A stretch of DNA of 58,382 bases from Bremia lactucae (Eukaryota > Oomycota > Peronosporomycetes > Peronosporales > Peronosporaceae). Made by a program: the position numbers and the translations under genes. The notes beneath the pieces are model-generated. The model had not been told where the DNA came from and ran no database searches. It saw nothing but the letters and a program-made list of their open reading frames with translations. The stretch's first letter is position 1, and each line of letters starts with the position of its first letter. The stretch lies in contig NC_090626.1 of assembly GCF_004359215.1 (NCBI RefSeq), forward strand, positions 323,985-382,366, read 5' to 3'. Below are positions 10,743-21,358 of this stretch, in pieces.

Positions 10743-11419
10743 AATGTGAATGTTACAATCAAACAGACGAACACCAATAAATGCTTAAGTTTCTTGGCTG
10801 CAGCGTCCTTGGTCTTAGCTAAAAACACGCGGCAATAATTTGACTAATGATGGGCAAAATTAATCAGGTACCGAATAATTAGACGATCCTCCGGCGTCAT
10901 TGGACCCTTCAAATCGCTGCATATCACCCGTCCGATTCCTTTAATCGGAGAATTCTTGCCAACATCTTTCTTCGACTGATCGTTTTTTTGTTTATTTTCC
11001 TTGCGCACAAGTCAAACAACTCACGCGCACCTTGTCGCTCAATTGTGTTTTTGAACAAGGGGTACGTTCGATGTTGTCGTAAGATATATGTGCCATACGT
11101 CGATGAAAAAAATCATCAACGTGTCAGCTTGCACATCCAAATCAACTTTGGCATTTGCTTCTTCATTCGTAATCGACATGATAAAGTCGCGCGGCGCCAT
11201 GACTGAACGTTCTGGCTCAGCTTTTACCATCAGTACGTGGTTGTTCATCTGAACACTGATTACCACGATACCAGTCCTGGCCTGCACCAGAGACCGAACA
11301 CCATTAACGTACGTAAGACTTAGACCCTTTTCCTCCAGCTTCCCATACGACATTATGTCCAGAATAATTCGACAGACTGATGTCCGTCGAATTATACTGG
11401 ACTTACCAGCAACATGCAC

Positions 11420-11776
11420 TCAAAGTTTGACTGAACCGACTTTTGTGACACGAAGCGTTTCACCACCTGGTAGCATGCATTCACTTGCGCAATCACTTGA
11501 TTTGTTCAGCATGCGCTCATCACTCACAAGTTGACAACTGGTACCACTGTCAAACACCCGCTGATTTTGAACGTTGGTCAAATCATCGGCTACAGCAAGA
11601 GTCATGTTAACTCCACGTACATGTCCGTAATCTCTGTTCTTGTTCTTCTTTCCACGATAATCTGTCGCAATGTCACCAACCTTGTTGCAATTGTAACAAG
11701 TCCTAGTTTCTGTTCTTGGCCTTGATCCCGCTGCATGCAGTACGACATCCTTTCCAGTAGTCTTTGTGCCTCGCAA
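11420..11776 (-). pseudogene. copia gag zinc knuckle and protease fragment
   Basis: CYNCNKVGDIATDY (11698-11657) keeps the spacing of a CX2CX4HX4C knuckle but with His changed to Asp and the last Cys to Tyr. VFDSGTSCQLVSD around 11557 is the aspartic protease motif (D-S-G). Both lie in one open frame but the knuckle is non-functional. Confidence 0.85.
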
Positions 11777-13213
11777 GTCAGTTTCATTTGCTTGGGCAGC
11801 TCCTCCGCGTGTCTCAAATTAAGCACACGATTAATATCGTTTTTAGTCACATTTACGTGACGCAAATTCGTAGAGGCGTAACAAGTAATCATTTCAAGTA
11901 CTACCAAATAGATTGTTTGGTTGACTCTCTAATGGACATTGCCATCCATCCTCGCCGTACATTTACCAGGGTCTTCAGCCGCTCCACATGGTCATAATGA
12001 TCCGTCATATGTACTTAACCTGTACATTTAAGCCCCCGTTTCGCACACGTCGCAGCCCTATTCAGATTTGTCTTCACTTGTGCTAGGTCGTCGTTGGCCA
12101 GTGCTTCGTGAGATTTTTCGAGTCCAGACGATTTTGCGAGCATCGCAGTCAAGTTTTGAATCGAATTCTGAGCCACAGCCACAGATCTCGAACCTAAAAA
12201 CTCATTGTCGCCGCGAAGTAGGCACCTTGGACTCTTCAAACACTTTTGCGAATTGATATATAAGTTGCAAGGCTAGCTGCTCCTGACGGAGATCATCGTC
12301 GCTTTTGACGCTTCTGGACCGCCAGTCGCGTCGCTCACTGCGACGAGGTACAAATAATGTTTAGGCCAAGACCTCTTCGGGTATTTCCTTGCAGCTAAAA
12401 GCTTTTTGGCTTCAGCTTGGGTATTTGTCGTCCGGAACGTTTGTTGCAAGCATTCCATCACATACTGCAGAGTAGGTTGCTGTTGCCACCAAATCTCAAG
12501 CTACTTCTAATAGTATCGCTCCGCAGTACCACCCAGGTAATGTCCAAGTAAACCAGCCTTGACTTCTTCAGGCCAATCAAATCCACATGCCATCTCGGCC
12601 AACAAAAGCTGCCTGACGAAACGGTGGCCCCAATCAAAAACAGATCCTATTCCTACGTATAGTTCTTTTCCATTGAATGGACGAATTGATAGTTACCTAT
12701 AGCGAGTGTCGGGTACTCGAATACCACCCATCTGTTATGGAACGTAGTCAGGAGGCAAATTCGTTGGTGCTGGTGCCCGCTGAGGTGCAGGTGCTTGGGA
12801 AATCGCCTGGCCTTGCCTCAAAGCAATATACTCTTGATGATGTCGATACACAGAGCTCTGGAACTGCGGAGCTCTCGGCACATTTACTCTCACTCGTGGA
12901 GAGTTGAAAGGATTGCATTCATCTCCATTCGTGACGAACCAAAACTTCTTCTCAATGCTGACTAGAAACACCAGTCTCTTGAGTTTTCTCTATGCGCTGT
13001 TCCTCCTCTCGTTTAAGCTACGAAAGCTCGAGACGAGCCACGCGATTTTGCGTGGCGGTTAATGCCTCGAGGATCTTGAGATTCACATTGCTGGTTTCAA
13101 CGATCACCTTACACGTGCCTTCCTCTGCAGACTCGGTTGATGGTGACATGGCGACCTGATTGCGGTCCGGTGTCACAGGCGCGCCTTCATTGCGCGCGTG
13201 GCTTCAGGCGTTT

Positions 13214-13226
13214 TGGGCTCATAACC
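13214..13226 (-). other. Primer-binding site (initiator tRNA-Met anticodon-arm type)
   Basis: On the minus strand GGTTATGAGCCCA directly follows the 5' LTR. It is complementary, with one mismatch, to the anticodon arm of eukaryotic initiator tRNA-Met, as in Drosophila copia, where a 5' half-tRNA primes. The same 13 bases occur at 30359-30371. Confidence 0.8.
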
Positions 13227-13424
13227 TATAAAATTTCCTGTGTGAACAACCCAACTTCTTTCTCTGAGTGTAAATGTGAAACTATTACCAATTTATTATA
13301 TGTATTTCTATGCCTCTCTACATCATGTTCACTTGAACCACAGCGCGGTCGTTTCATTGACGTCGTAGCCGCGAACAGTCGCCCATCACCGAATATCTTT
13401 CCCTGTCATATAAACCACATAACC
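13227..13424 (-). repeat. 5' LTR of the degenerate copia element
   Basis: It aligns with 8104-8301. It is bounded on the inside by the primer site and on the outside by the AATGA duplication at 13425-13429. Confidence 0.88.
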
Positions 13425-14234
13425 AATGAGTCTGGTCTCTTTTGTCAAATGGCTTCGGCCATAACCATTGCGCGCATGCAAATTTAAAGGTCATAGAAAT
13501 ACGGAACAATACTAATTTTTGCCTTCACTGCAAATGCAGATTACTCACATCAGCTCAAACTTTTCATCATCGGTCATGCGCAAAAACCACGAGCATTTAT
13601 TATAAAAATTGGGCGAGGAGCTTGGCTCCTTTTTGTCGCTGGAATAAGAAAGCTGGATGACAAGCAAACGTGGCTTGAGCGCTTTGACGATGAATTAAAA
13701 GCAAAGAATCGACAAGTCACACTTCTATTCGATAATGCGCCTTCCCACATTTTGGCTCTAGCCTATATATGCTGGAACCATTGCAGCTTTTACACGTCAT
13801 TATCGCTGCTGGACGCGCTCGATCGGAACGAACAAGGCGCTACTAATAGTCACAACGTTGATCAGCTTGCGGCAATGCGCTGGAGTAAAGCTGTATGGTC
13901 AGAGCACCAGAATCGATCATCACTGGTTGCTTTATGCACACTGGACTCTTCGACAATCAAATTTAAGCGCGCAATGAAGCGGACCTCGACACTGAGGCCT
14001 TCATTATCGCTATCCCATGTCAGTCGCGTACCTTCTAAATCTAATCGAGGAAGCGCAGCAGGCGCACGTTGGACGGACAACGATCTGGTAGAATTGGTGT
14101 TAGGCAACGCAGCCGAAACAAATCCCGAGGTTTCCGACGAGTCTGACAAAAGAAGTTTACCAATTTCAGTGCAGCTGAATGCTGTGAGCGTTGTGGATAA
14201 ATGCTTAACGTCGAAAACAAAGATCACAGAGTAG
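13425..14234 (+). pseudogene. pogo/CENP-B-like transposase, DDE half (broken)
   Basis: This is the continuation of the gene interrupted at 8103. It reads NESGLFCQMA, then AFTANADYSHQLK, IIGHAQKPRAF, FDDELKAKNRQVT and LLFDNAPSH, the second catalytic Asp region of DDE_1 transposases. It ends with VDQLAAMRWSKAVW. At least two in-frame stops and several frameshifts are present; for example the piece matching RWNKKAG is in a different frame from LDDKQTWLERF. The first five bases are the target duplication created by the copia insertion. Not functional. Confidence 0.88.
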
Positions 14235-15296
14235 CGCTGAAGGTCCTGCGTGATCTACGGCAAAAAAAAATGCGCACAAAAATACACGCCAGACAACCCT
14301 AGATGGTTAATTAACAAGAGGTATTTAGACCGTTTCCAAGATGATAATCTGTTAAAAATGTAACAAGTATCAGATACAAGAGGATATCGGTTATGGCCGA
14401 AATAACGGCACTGGTAGACATCAAAAGTATTGTTTAACGGAGGATATTGTTATATGGAGAATCATTTATGGGAGATTAAAATGTCTCTATAAACACAATG
14501 TTGAATTGGGGTAAGTAAACCCAATAGCATGTAACAAAGGCATATTGAACTTGTTTGTCTTGTATATGCAGTACAAGTTAAAAAAGGAAAGCACCGTGTC
14601 AATTTGATAGACTTTGGATTTGTAAAATAGTCAAATTGTTGTCATTGCTGAGTTTGGCTTATAGAGATGAAATGGCCTTCTTCAAGATTTTCAAGAAGTA
14701 GTCTTCTGCCATTGAGGAACTGATTTCGCATTTTACCCTGGAAAATAACAGAATAATTTAGAATCTCAACTTATCAGTTTTAAGTCCACAACACTTTAGT
14801 TAAAGACTTAAATTTTTTATTGTATTTGTACCTCATTCTGGCTCTATTTGATGAATTTTGCAGTTCAAGAACTTTTCTTGCCTCGTTAAGTCTAGCTACA
14901 GAATGGAGAGTCTTTTGATTGCCTTAATAGTAAGTTTTCGTGTTATTTGATGTCCAGCAATGTTTTTATTCTTCAGGTTTGTTAACTTTTCATCACGAGC
15001 CATCTCCACTTTGAGTCATGTTTATACATTGTAGCGTAGAGCAGAGATAGGCAGGCAGTCAGTCAAGTCAGTGGCAGCTTTTGCGCTGTCGATTCTCCTG
15101 AGTTAGCCCTGACTTATTCTTTTTTTTAATAAGAAAAATTTCAATTTGTGCTTTAAGCACCCTCTTGGTACCAAAACGCGGGCTGAGGAAACTCCATCTT
15201 GACAGCCAGCGTGAGCTCTATTAATATTGGACAATACTCATGTAGAATGTTAAACCCTTCTGATTTGGGATGTAAATTTGTGTCTTTAGTGATCTA
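14235..15296. other. Intergenic / unrecognised sequence
   Basis: I see no gene. It probably contains the 3' end of the pogo-like element and old repeat sequence, but no terminal inverted repeat was found. Confidence 0.35.
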
Positions 15297-15942
15297 ATGA
15301 CCAAGGCCAAGCTGGCCGAAATCAACCATCACTTAATTGAGGTCGCATACCCCCATCCGTCTAAGGAGACCGATGGTGACACCGACTGTGAGTCGAGCGT
15401 CGTTCGGGTGAGGGGGACGGAGAAGGTGAGAGACTATCAGCCGACCGACTCCTTCCACCACGAAAGGACGCGGAGTTCGTGGGACATTACGCGAGTAACG
15501 CGAATGCCTCAGCATTATCTTCTCCAGAAGGTCCAAGCGAGTTTTCAAGCGTTCATAACCCTGACGAGCCTTCGCTCGGACATCTTAAAGATCCGAGGTT
15601 AGTTGCAAAACTTTACCCTCGAGATCCATAATACGTCGTTCGGCAGCGCTTGAAGCCTGCGACTGAACGGACGAAGATAAAGCAGCCGCGAGTAGGTGGA
15701 AAAGATCGCCACTCCTATCGGGCGCCGCCTGCACTGATAGATACGGGTGGAAGAATCAACGCTTCCTTGTTAGATGGTTGCTTGCCCACAGCTTCGTGAG
15801 GAAAAGGTATCAGATCCTCGTCCACTGGAACGGTTACCCGAAAAGTTTCGACCCTTCGGAACCGATCGATACCGTACGTATTGATGTACCCGGCTTGGTG
15901 GCTGCCTATAAAAATGAGCACCAGCTGAGGCCTCTTCGCTAG
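15297..15942 (+). pseudogene. Ty3/gypsy integrase C-terminus with chromodomain (relic)
   Basis: Plus-strand frames read ASALSSPEGPSEFSS, LKDPRLVAKLYPRDP and VRQRLKPATERTK, then a chromodomain-like block RYQILVHWNGYPKSFDPSEP followed by DVPGLVAAYKNEHQLRPLR. Aromatic W and Y, the WxGYP motif and the trailing Pro-rich tail fit chromoviral integrases, where the chromodomain steers integration to modified histones. Frameshifts and stops break the frame. It is convergent with the minus-strand ORF at 16202-16977. Confidence 0.75.
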
Positions 15943-16201
15943 TCTCAAATAAACAAGCAGAAGCAGCGTTGTGAGAAGAAATAGGGGGTACAGTACCGCC
16001 CATAATTTCCCTCACACCCAAGCAGGCAAAATTAATTTGCTGCGAACACTATTTCATCGCATCGGAATACGGATGAAAGCGGCGCGTGTAATTCGCCTCG
16101 TATTGGTTGGGTGTTTCATTTAAACGCAACACGACCGGGATCGCGAAAATATGCCCAAGCAATTTCCCTGAGCCTTCCATGATTTAAAGACGCCATAATA
16201 T

Positions 16202-16977
16202 TTATGAAGGTCTACAAGAGCGCGCTATAGGAGCGACGCTCTTGGCCCGTTTAGACGAGACCAACCAAGATGGAGGTAGCATTGGTGATATGCCACCCGT
16301 CACATCGCAACGTTCAAAACGACTGGCTTGTGACACCGACTGAGCACGTTCACGTGTCGTCGGCGGAGCTCTAGGCTCGAAATCCTCTATGTCAGAACCA
16401 TTATGGATAATGGTCTGAGCATAAGGCGTTGTGATTTTACCCAATGGAGAAGCGACTGCGCCTTTATGTGCAGCGGTCTCATTTATGGTCGCTGCGCTGT
16501 CCAGCGCAGACGACGAGACAACATTCGTAAATGTTGCTGCTCCATGTTGTGAGCAATGTGAGAAGTTTGGATGGGCAATAATGCGCCATCATCCTTCCTC
16601 ATGAACTCGTTATCCGCATCACTACTATGAGGTGGCGGAAACGGTGTCGATTCAATGTAGTCGACAATGAGCGACGGATCAACATCCTCACTATTAAAGT
16701 GGAATAGATCCTTAAGCACCGTTAACGTGACAGCAGCAGTTGCTGTCGGCGTTTCGACTAAGGTAATGGACGCTACCGGCGTGTTAACGTGGCGCGTGCG
16801 CTTAATGCGAGGTTGAGTGGGTGTCTTTGCAAGACGATCCACCAACGTGGTTCCTTTTAGGTGGCACCTTTTGCGCCGTGCATGGAAACACAGGTCGCTA
16901 GAGTGACTGAGAGAACTAGCGGCGCGTTGAGCAGCTCGCAGATTCCTCCTTTTTTCGACGAATTTCAAAATGTACAT
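16202..16977 (-). pseudogene. Antisense ORF next to a gypsy 3' LTR, locus 1
   Basis: Two adjacent minus-strand frames encode a Thr/Pro/Ala-rich protein (for example TPTQPRIKRTRHVNTPVASI and HFNSEDVDPSLIVDYIES). The same N-terminal part occurs at 48106-48339. The frame begins about 50 bp from an LTR-like repeat and runs towards a plus-strand gypsy integrase relic, so it is antisense to pol. The DPSL-V-Y-ES motif resembles one in the antisense frames at 49690-51410. It could instead be a diverged gag. I prefer the antisense reading because the pol relic points the other way. Confidence 0.55.
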
Positions 16978-17026
16978 TCGTTCTTAAAAGGGGGAATTGG
17001 AGAAAACGGGCTTAAGTTGCCCGAAT

Positions 17027-17405
17027 GTCACCTAGTCCCTGTTAAGTACACTTGATGTACTTAAGGGGATTATAAGTTATTTAAAAAAGTAAGTAGACCC
17101 ACCACTCGGGTGTGGTTCACATTTGTGACCATCTCTTGTGTATGTGATGCACATAGGTGCATTCACATTAGGAGGGATGACGCCTAGCGTCATCCATTAC
17201 GTGAGGTATCCAGAAATATACGCTCGCCATACATAATAGTATTATCTACAGAGATGACATTTTTGATTGGTAAAAATATGTATTTATATATAGTACGATT
17301 AAATATAAACCAGTCTGAAAACTACTTCCTACTTAGTAAGTGCGCACGAGGAGCCGGATTCCGCTCCCGTGACAACACTTTACTAGAGTACTTAGTGCGT
17401 CGTCG
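17027..17405. repeat. LTR-like repeat, copy 1
   Basis: The same repeat occurs inverted at about 47608-47987 and in direct orientation at 57432-57777. A conserved internal palindromic block around the GACGCCTAGCGTC core (17177-17195) is present in all three. A purine-rich tract (AAAAGGGGGAATTGGAG, from 16986) precedes the repeat, as expected for a 3' LTR in plus orientation. Exact ends are uncertain. Confidence 0.65.
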
Positions 17406-17483
17406 ATATTCACCAATGCTAGGTGTTGCTGCTGCTGTTACTGTTGATGCTGTCATTGTTGTTGGTGTTATTGTTTGATTAAG

Positions 17484-17608
17484 TCACCAGTGCGAATCAA
17501 TATCTTCTTTGGTGAGGTGTGTTGTATTAAATAAGACACTTAAATTTATGTTGTAGGGAATTCCAAGCGTTCGTCTTTGCACGCCAGTGAAAAATGTTGC
17601 CCTATTGC

Positions 17609-17648
<40 letters not shown>

Positions 17649-18960
17649 GAGGGATATTTGTGCTAGCCGAAATTGTTTGCGTGCAATATCCAAGGCATGT
17701 TTTGATATTTTGCGCCGGACTCCTTGCCACACCGGATTTCTGTGTAATCCTGTCGTCGCATACAGATTGTGTAACATTGCAAATCCGAATTTTGTTGATT
17801 TAGCTCTCGCAAGAAAGTTCTATCCTACTACAAGCAGTTAGTAAATCGCCAGTATATTAATTGATTTATTTATTTGAAGTCGCGTGCATTCCTTCCACAC
17901 GCGATGTGGTAGAATGACAGTAGTGCGTTACTTGATCGGTCCATAAAAACAAACTATTGTGTGTGATGAGATATGACAGCGAGGAATAGGAACAGCATGT
18001 TAGAGTTTGAACTCCGTAAAGGAGTTGAGCTGTCAAGATAGATAAATGCTAACGTATTTGTGAATGAGCCACGCTAGCTTCAAGAAACGCATCACACGTA
18101 GCGAGTAATAACTGCGCAACATTTTGAATGCTGATGTGTAATCTTCCAAGGATGACGATGAAATGAGGTTTGTCCGATCAGCCAGAAACCATCTTAGCTC
18201 TCTTCTACCCGTATATCGCGATTTTTGTTCAAGTTACCAAAGAAAATATCCCGGGTATGATATTGGCAGAGAAAGTTTTTGCTGTCGGAGAACACTGATT
18301 ATATAACATTTGATAAAGAAAGTTCCGGATCGGTAATGCAAACGATAAAAATAAATGCAGGTCATTGCAAAAGGTTGACTGTACTGCATCCAATGCACAT
18401 GAATAATTTTCCTCGGTCTCTCCGGTTATGAAACAATAAGAAACGTAAATGAATGGTTGTTTGTTAAAATTTCAACTCCATGGAGCGAGGGTAGTCTAAA
18501 GCGGTTGGTCTTGTATGTGCAGTCTAGCAGGCTGACTTTGTTTGCACAGATGTGCTGGCATACCTCTTTGGCTGAATAATGAAGAAGAAGGAGAGCAGTA
18601 GGCTGATTGTTACCATTTCTTCGAATTCGATAAAATTAAGGACGTAGACTCATTGACAAATTATTCAGAAGGGCCTCCAGAGGTTTGCGTCCTGCAAGCT
18701 CGCTTGCGTCGCATCGTTTGGGTGATGTAGTCGAGGTCTTCTGGCGTAGTCCAGAATGCCTCGTTGTTTTGCCGAAGTGCTGAAATGATTATTCTTGGAG
18801 GTACAGCAGCGTTATGGAGAGTTGAAATCTGCTGGCGCTTGTTCTCAGCAAGTCGACGTAGGGAAGGGTAGGCACTAAAATGGACAAACTAATGGTTGTG
18901 GCGGTCATTGCTCAGAACTGCTTTCCACGGCCCCTGAACAACCCTGAGGGTAGCTTGTAA
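17484..18960 (-). pseudogene. FAR1/MULE-type transposase relic, copy 1
   Basis: Minus-strand frames show, in order, a FAR1-like N-terminal tail (SAYPSLRRLAENKRQQI), ALRQNNEAFWTTPEDLDYI, the MULE start DCTYKTNRFRLP (frame broken), CFITGETEENYSCALDAVQ, and near the end VRRKISKHALDIARKQFRLA and a TGVQRRTLGIP tail resembling the SWIM zinc-finger region. Many stops interrupt it. The last 1.2 kb is duplicated, inverted, at 46285-47484. A (GTT)n microsatellite in the C-terminal part encodes a poly-Asn run that the other copy lacks. Confidence 0.8.
17609..17649. repeat. (GTT)n microsatellite
   Basis: About 13 uninterrupted TTG/GTT units. On the minus strand they encode poly-Asn inside the MULE relic. 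The homologous site near 47385-47405 has only a short imperfect (CAA)n run. Confidence 0.95.
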
Positions 18961-19446
18961 AGGACTTTGCAGCATTTGTGTTCAAAATACTTTCCATGAC
19001 TCATAAATAAACCTGATCATAGCTTAAAAAGGACAATTGCAGCACTTGTAGCTTATTTTTCTTGCACTTTTAGGACGTTCAGGATCGTGGCGTGGCGGCT
19101 ACCTGCATGTTTGCACTGAAACACCTTTAACTTTACTGCCGTTTCCGAACGGTTGCGTACTTTCTTTGACCGTGCTACTTTTAGAGGAATCCACCCTTAA
19201 ACACGGCAGCCTTCAATGCTTGATCACCAGATTCCATGGAGTCCCATGTTTCGGTTTAAAAGCTTTTTATTGACATTTCAGCTGGAAATTGCTGTATGTA
19301 GCACGACTCGTATCACGTAAAGATGCACGACTTGTAGTATGAAAAGATGAACGGTGTAAAGTCGTAGCGCGTGCTCGAATTGTTTGACCTTTTTGCCAAA
19401 TTTGTTAAAATTTCTGAGATATTATTGGCCGGAAGTTTATGGGTGG
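18961..19446. other. Unassigned sequence between MULE relic and solo LTR
   Basis: It probably contains the decayed N-terminal FAR1 part of the MULE. Nothing definite is readable. Confidence 0.35.
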
Positions 19447-19884
19447 TGTAACGGGGCACTACTGACAAATACTGCTTCAGTACAACTCAACTGCGCACTG
19501 CCTCCGTGCGAGTGGTGCATCACGTCACTTCACGTACACTAGTACGTGCAGAGGAAGACTCTCCTTAAAACACTTGCTTTAAAGAGGTTTATCGAAAAAT
19601 TGTATTTAAATAATTAAGTGCTTCTACTCTATCTACTTAATACTAACTGAAATATAAACTAATACAAAACATGTAATCGAGTCTTACCTGTCTTTCTCTT
19701 TGCGCGCGTCCAGCGCTGACTGGGCCGCGGAAGAGTAGATATACTGGTCTATATCTACCAATGGATAAGCGTGTAGAAAATTACCATGTTAAGTAATATT
19801 CTCCAAATATTATCTACCTCTTAGATAATATATTAAATAAGAACCTTTAACTGTTAATTTCATGTAACGATACACCCCGTTACA
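19447..19884 (-). repeat. Solo LTR of a gypsy family, with target duplication GGTGG
   Basis: 438 bp, starting TGTAACGGGG and ending CCCCGTTACA. It is flanked directly by GGTGG on both sides (19442-19446 and 19885-19889). It is the same family as the LTRs at 40565-40982 and 51476-51884, in reverse orientation. A lone LTR with an intact duplication is the product of LTR-LTR recombination. Confidence 0.9.
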
Positions 19885-19889
19885 GGTGG

Positions 19890-20526
19890 GGTACATTTAG
19901 AAAAATGGGAAGAATGCGTTTTAGGAAATCCCTAATTTGATCGCTTGTTTAGTTTTAAATTTTAATTGCTACTTTAACTTAGCCGAATCTATTTACTATG
20001 GCTGTAAATAGCGATAAACATAAACTTTGAATATGCTACGATATTCGCGTATGGGCAAAGGTCCAGTTGGCTCAAAGCTACCTCGGCAAGAGTCAGAGCG
20101 GGATATTTAGAGAGAATTAAACAAAATGGTAAAATGTCACTGCTTTCCAACTGGCAGGGAAAATTTGCATAAATCAGTAGTTTGTATACGTACAAAATCG
20201 TATGACATAGTTTCACCGTGCTTTGTTGTGTTGCCAGCCATCTCTATTCACATTCTCGGCATTCTTCGAATTGCAAAACTGACTCTGTCGTAAGAATATT
20301 GAAATTTTAAAAAAGTGGCCAAAGATTTCAGGTTCCTTAACATTAGGGCTGTGGCTGTGGCGACCACACAATTTCAAAGTTTTTAGGACTCGCTACCATC
20401 ATTCTATCTATAAAATCCATTTTTGGCGTAAATTCGACTGCCAATCCCTGATTTTAAGAAACTTTCTGGATCTAACCGTTAAGAACATATTGGTATCCCT
20501 ACGGACCCCATATCCAAAAAAGCAGC
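19890..20526. other. Upstream region of the MAPEG gene
   Basis: No gene seen. An inverted CCAAT box (ATTGG) at 20489-20493 lies 33 bases before the start codon. Confidence 0.4.
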
Positions 20527-21003
20527 ATGGTCGACCTCAATACCAAGGTCTATATCGCCTGCAGCTCCGTGCTGTACGCCAAATTCTTGCTAGCGACGTT
20601 AGTACAAGGTGGCAAAAAGTTTCGCTCCGGTGGCCGTCCGCCTGAAGACGCCGTGCTGGGTTTCAACAAGACCATTGGCAAAGGCGGCAAGCAGACGTAT
20701 GGATTAAGTACGACGGACGACGAAAAGGTGCTAAAAGCCCGCGAAGTCGAGCACCGCTGGACACGTATTGTTGCCAACGACCTCGAAGCGATCCCGTTTG
20801 CGCTTTTAATCTTTGGCGGCGGTGTTCTGGCCGCAAGTAACCCAGTTGTGCATGCTGGGGCCATGATTGCCTTCACGGTAGCGCGTTGCCTCCACACGTA
20901 CGTGTATGCCCACTGCATGCAGCCACACCGGGGCATTTTTTGGGGTCTAGGCGTGTTTTGCACGCTTGTGGGTATTGGGAACGCTATTGTTGCCATTCTG
21001 TAA
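20527..21003 (+). CDS. MAPEG-family membrane enzyme (microsomal glutathione transferase / prostaglandin E synthase-like)
   Basis: A 158-residue intronless gene. MAPEG proteins are small four-helix membrane enzymes that use glutathione in lipid-peroxide or eicosanoid metabolism and xenobiotic conjugation. Hydrophobic segments lie at about 8-26, 86-103, 106-122 and 137-157. The family motif VANDLEAIPF (residues 82-91) corresponds to the RNDMETI-type motif, and AFTVARCLHTYVYAH (115-129) to the R-x-x-H-T-x-x-Y motif that carries the catalytic Arg in microsomal PGE synthase-1. The insertion at residues 28-66, rich in Gly and Lys, is longer than in animal homologues. The substrate is unknown. Oomycetes contain much arachidonic acid, which makes an eicosanoid-like substrate conceivable but unproven. 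Confidence 0.92.
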   Translation: MVDLNTKVYIACSSVLYAKFLLATLVQGGKKFRSGGRPPEDAVLGFNKTIGKGGKQTYGLSTTDDEKVLKAREVEHRWTRIVANDLEAIPFALLIFGGGVLAASNPVVHAGAMIAFTVARCLHTYVYAHCMQPHRGIFWGLGVFCTLVGIGNAIVAIL

Positions 21004-21358
21004 ACCGTGGCATTGGGTTACGGCAATTTTCTTGAGAAAACATGCGAGGAAGATTTTATTTTATTGTTTGTAAAAGCATAATTCAAAGTGGCTTTAATGA
21101 AGGTTATTCTTGTTGTGAAAGTGGATTTAAGGACAAATTGCATCATTTACCGCTTAAATTAAAGAGAAATAGTTAAAATAACCTCGAATTGTGTACCTCG
21201 TTTTTTGAAATAGTCGATACCGAAGGTTGTAAACGAATCAATGCAATCAATATTTTGCAGTTGCCGCGTTGCGGATACTGCCGCGCATCTACTCACGCAC
21301 AAAGGAGCCGTCCGTCTGTAGTTCCTTTTACGCTGTGTGTTGTAAGAAATACGACGGC
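21004..21358. other. Intergenic region between MAPEG and REP genes
   Basis: No gene seen. It presumably holds the MAPEG 3' UTR and the REP promoter. No clear motif. Confidence 0.4.

Larger units (their letters stand above)
8104..13424 (-). mobile_element. Degenerate Ty1/copia LTR retrotransposon on the minus strand
   Basis: The element has two LTRs of about 198 bp (8104-8301 and 13227-13424) that are clearly diverged from each other, so the insertion is old. The primer-binding site is 13214-13226. On the minus strand the order is gag (start near 13148), zinc knuckle, protease, integrase, reverse transcriptase (a piece reading LKKTLYGLKQ at about 9440-9480) and RNase H. This gag-PR-IN-RT-RH order is diagnostic of copia. 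All domains contain stops and frameshifts. It sits inside a pogo-like transposase gene with a 5-bp duplication AATGA. Confidence 0.93.
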
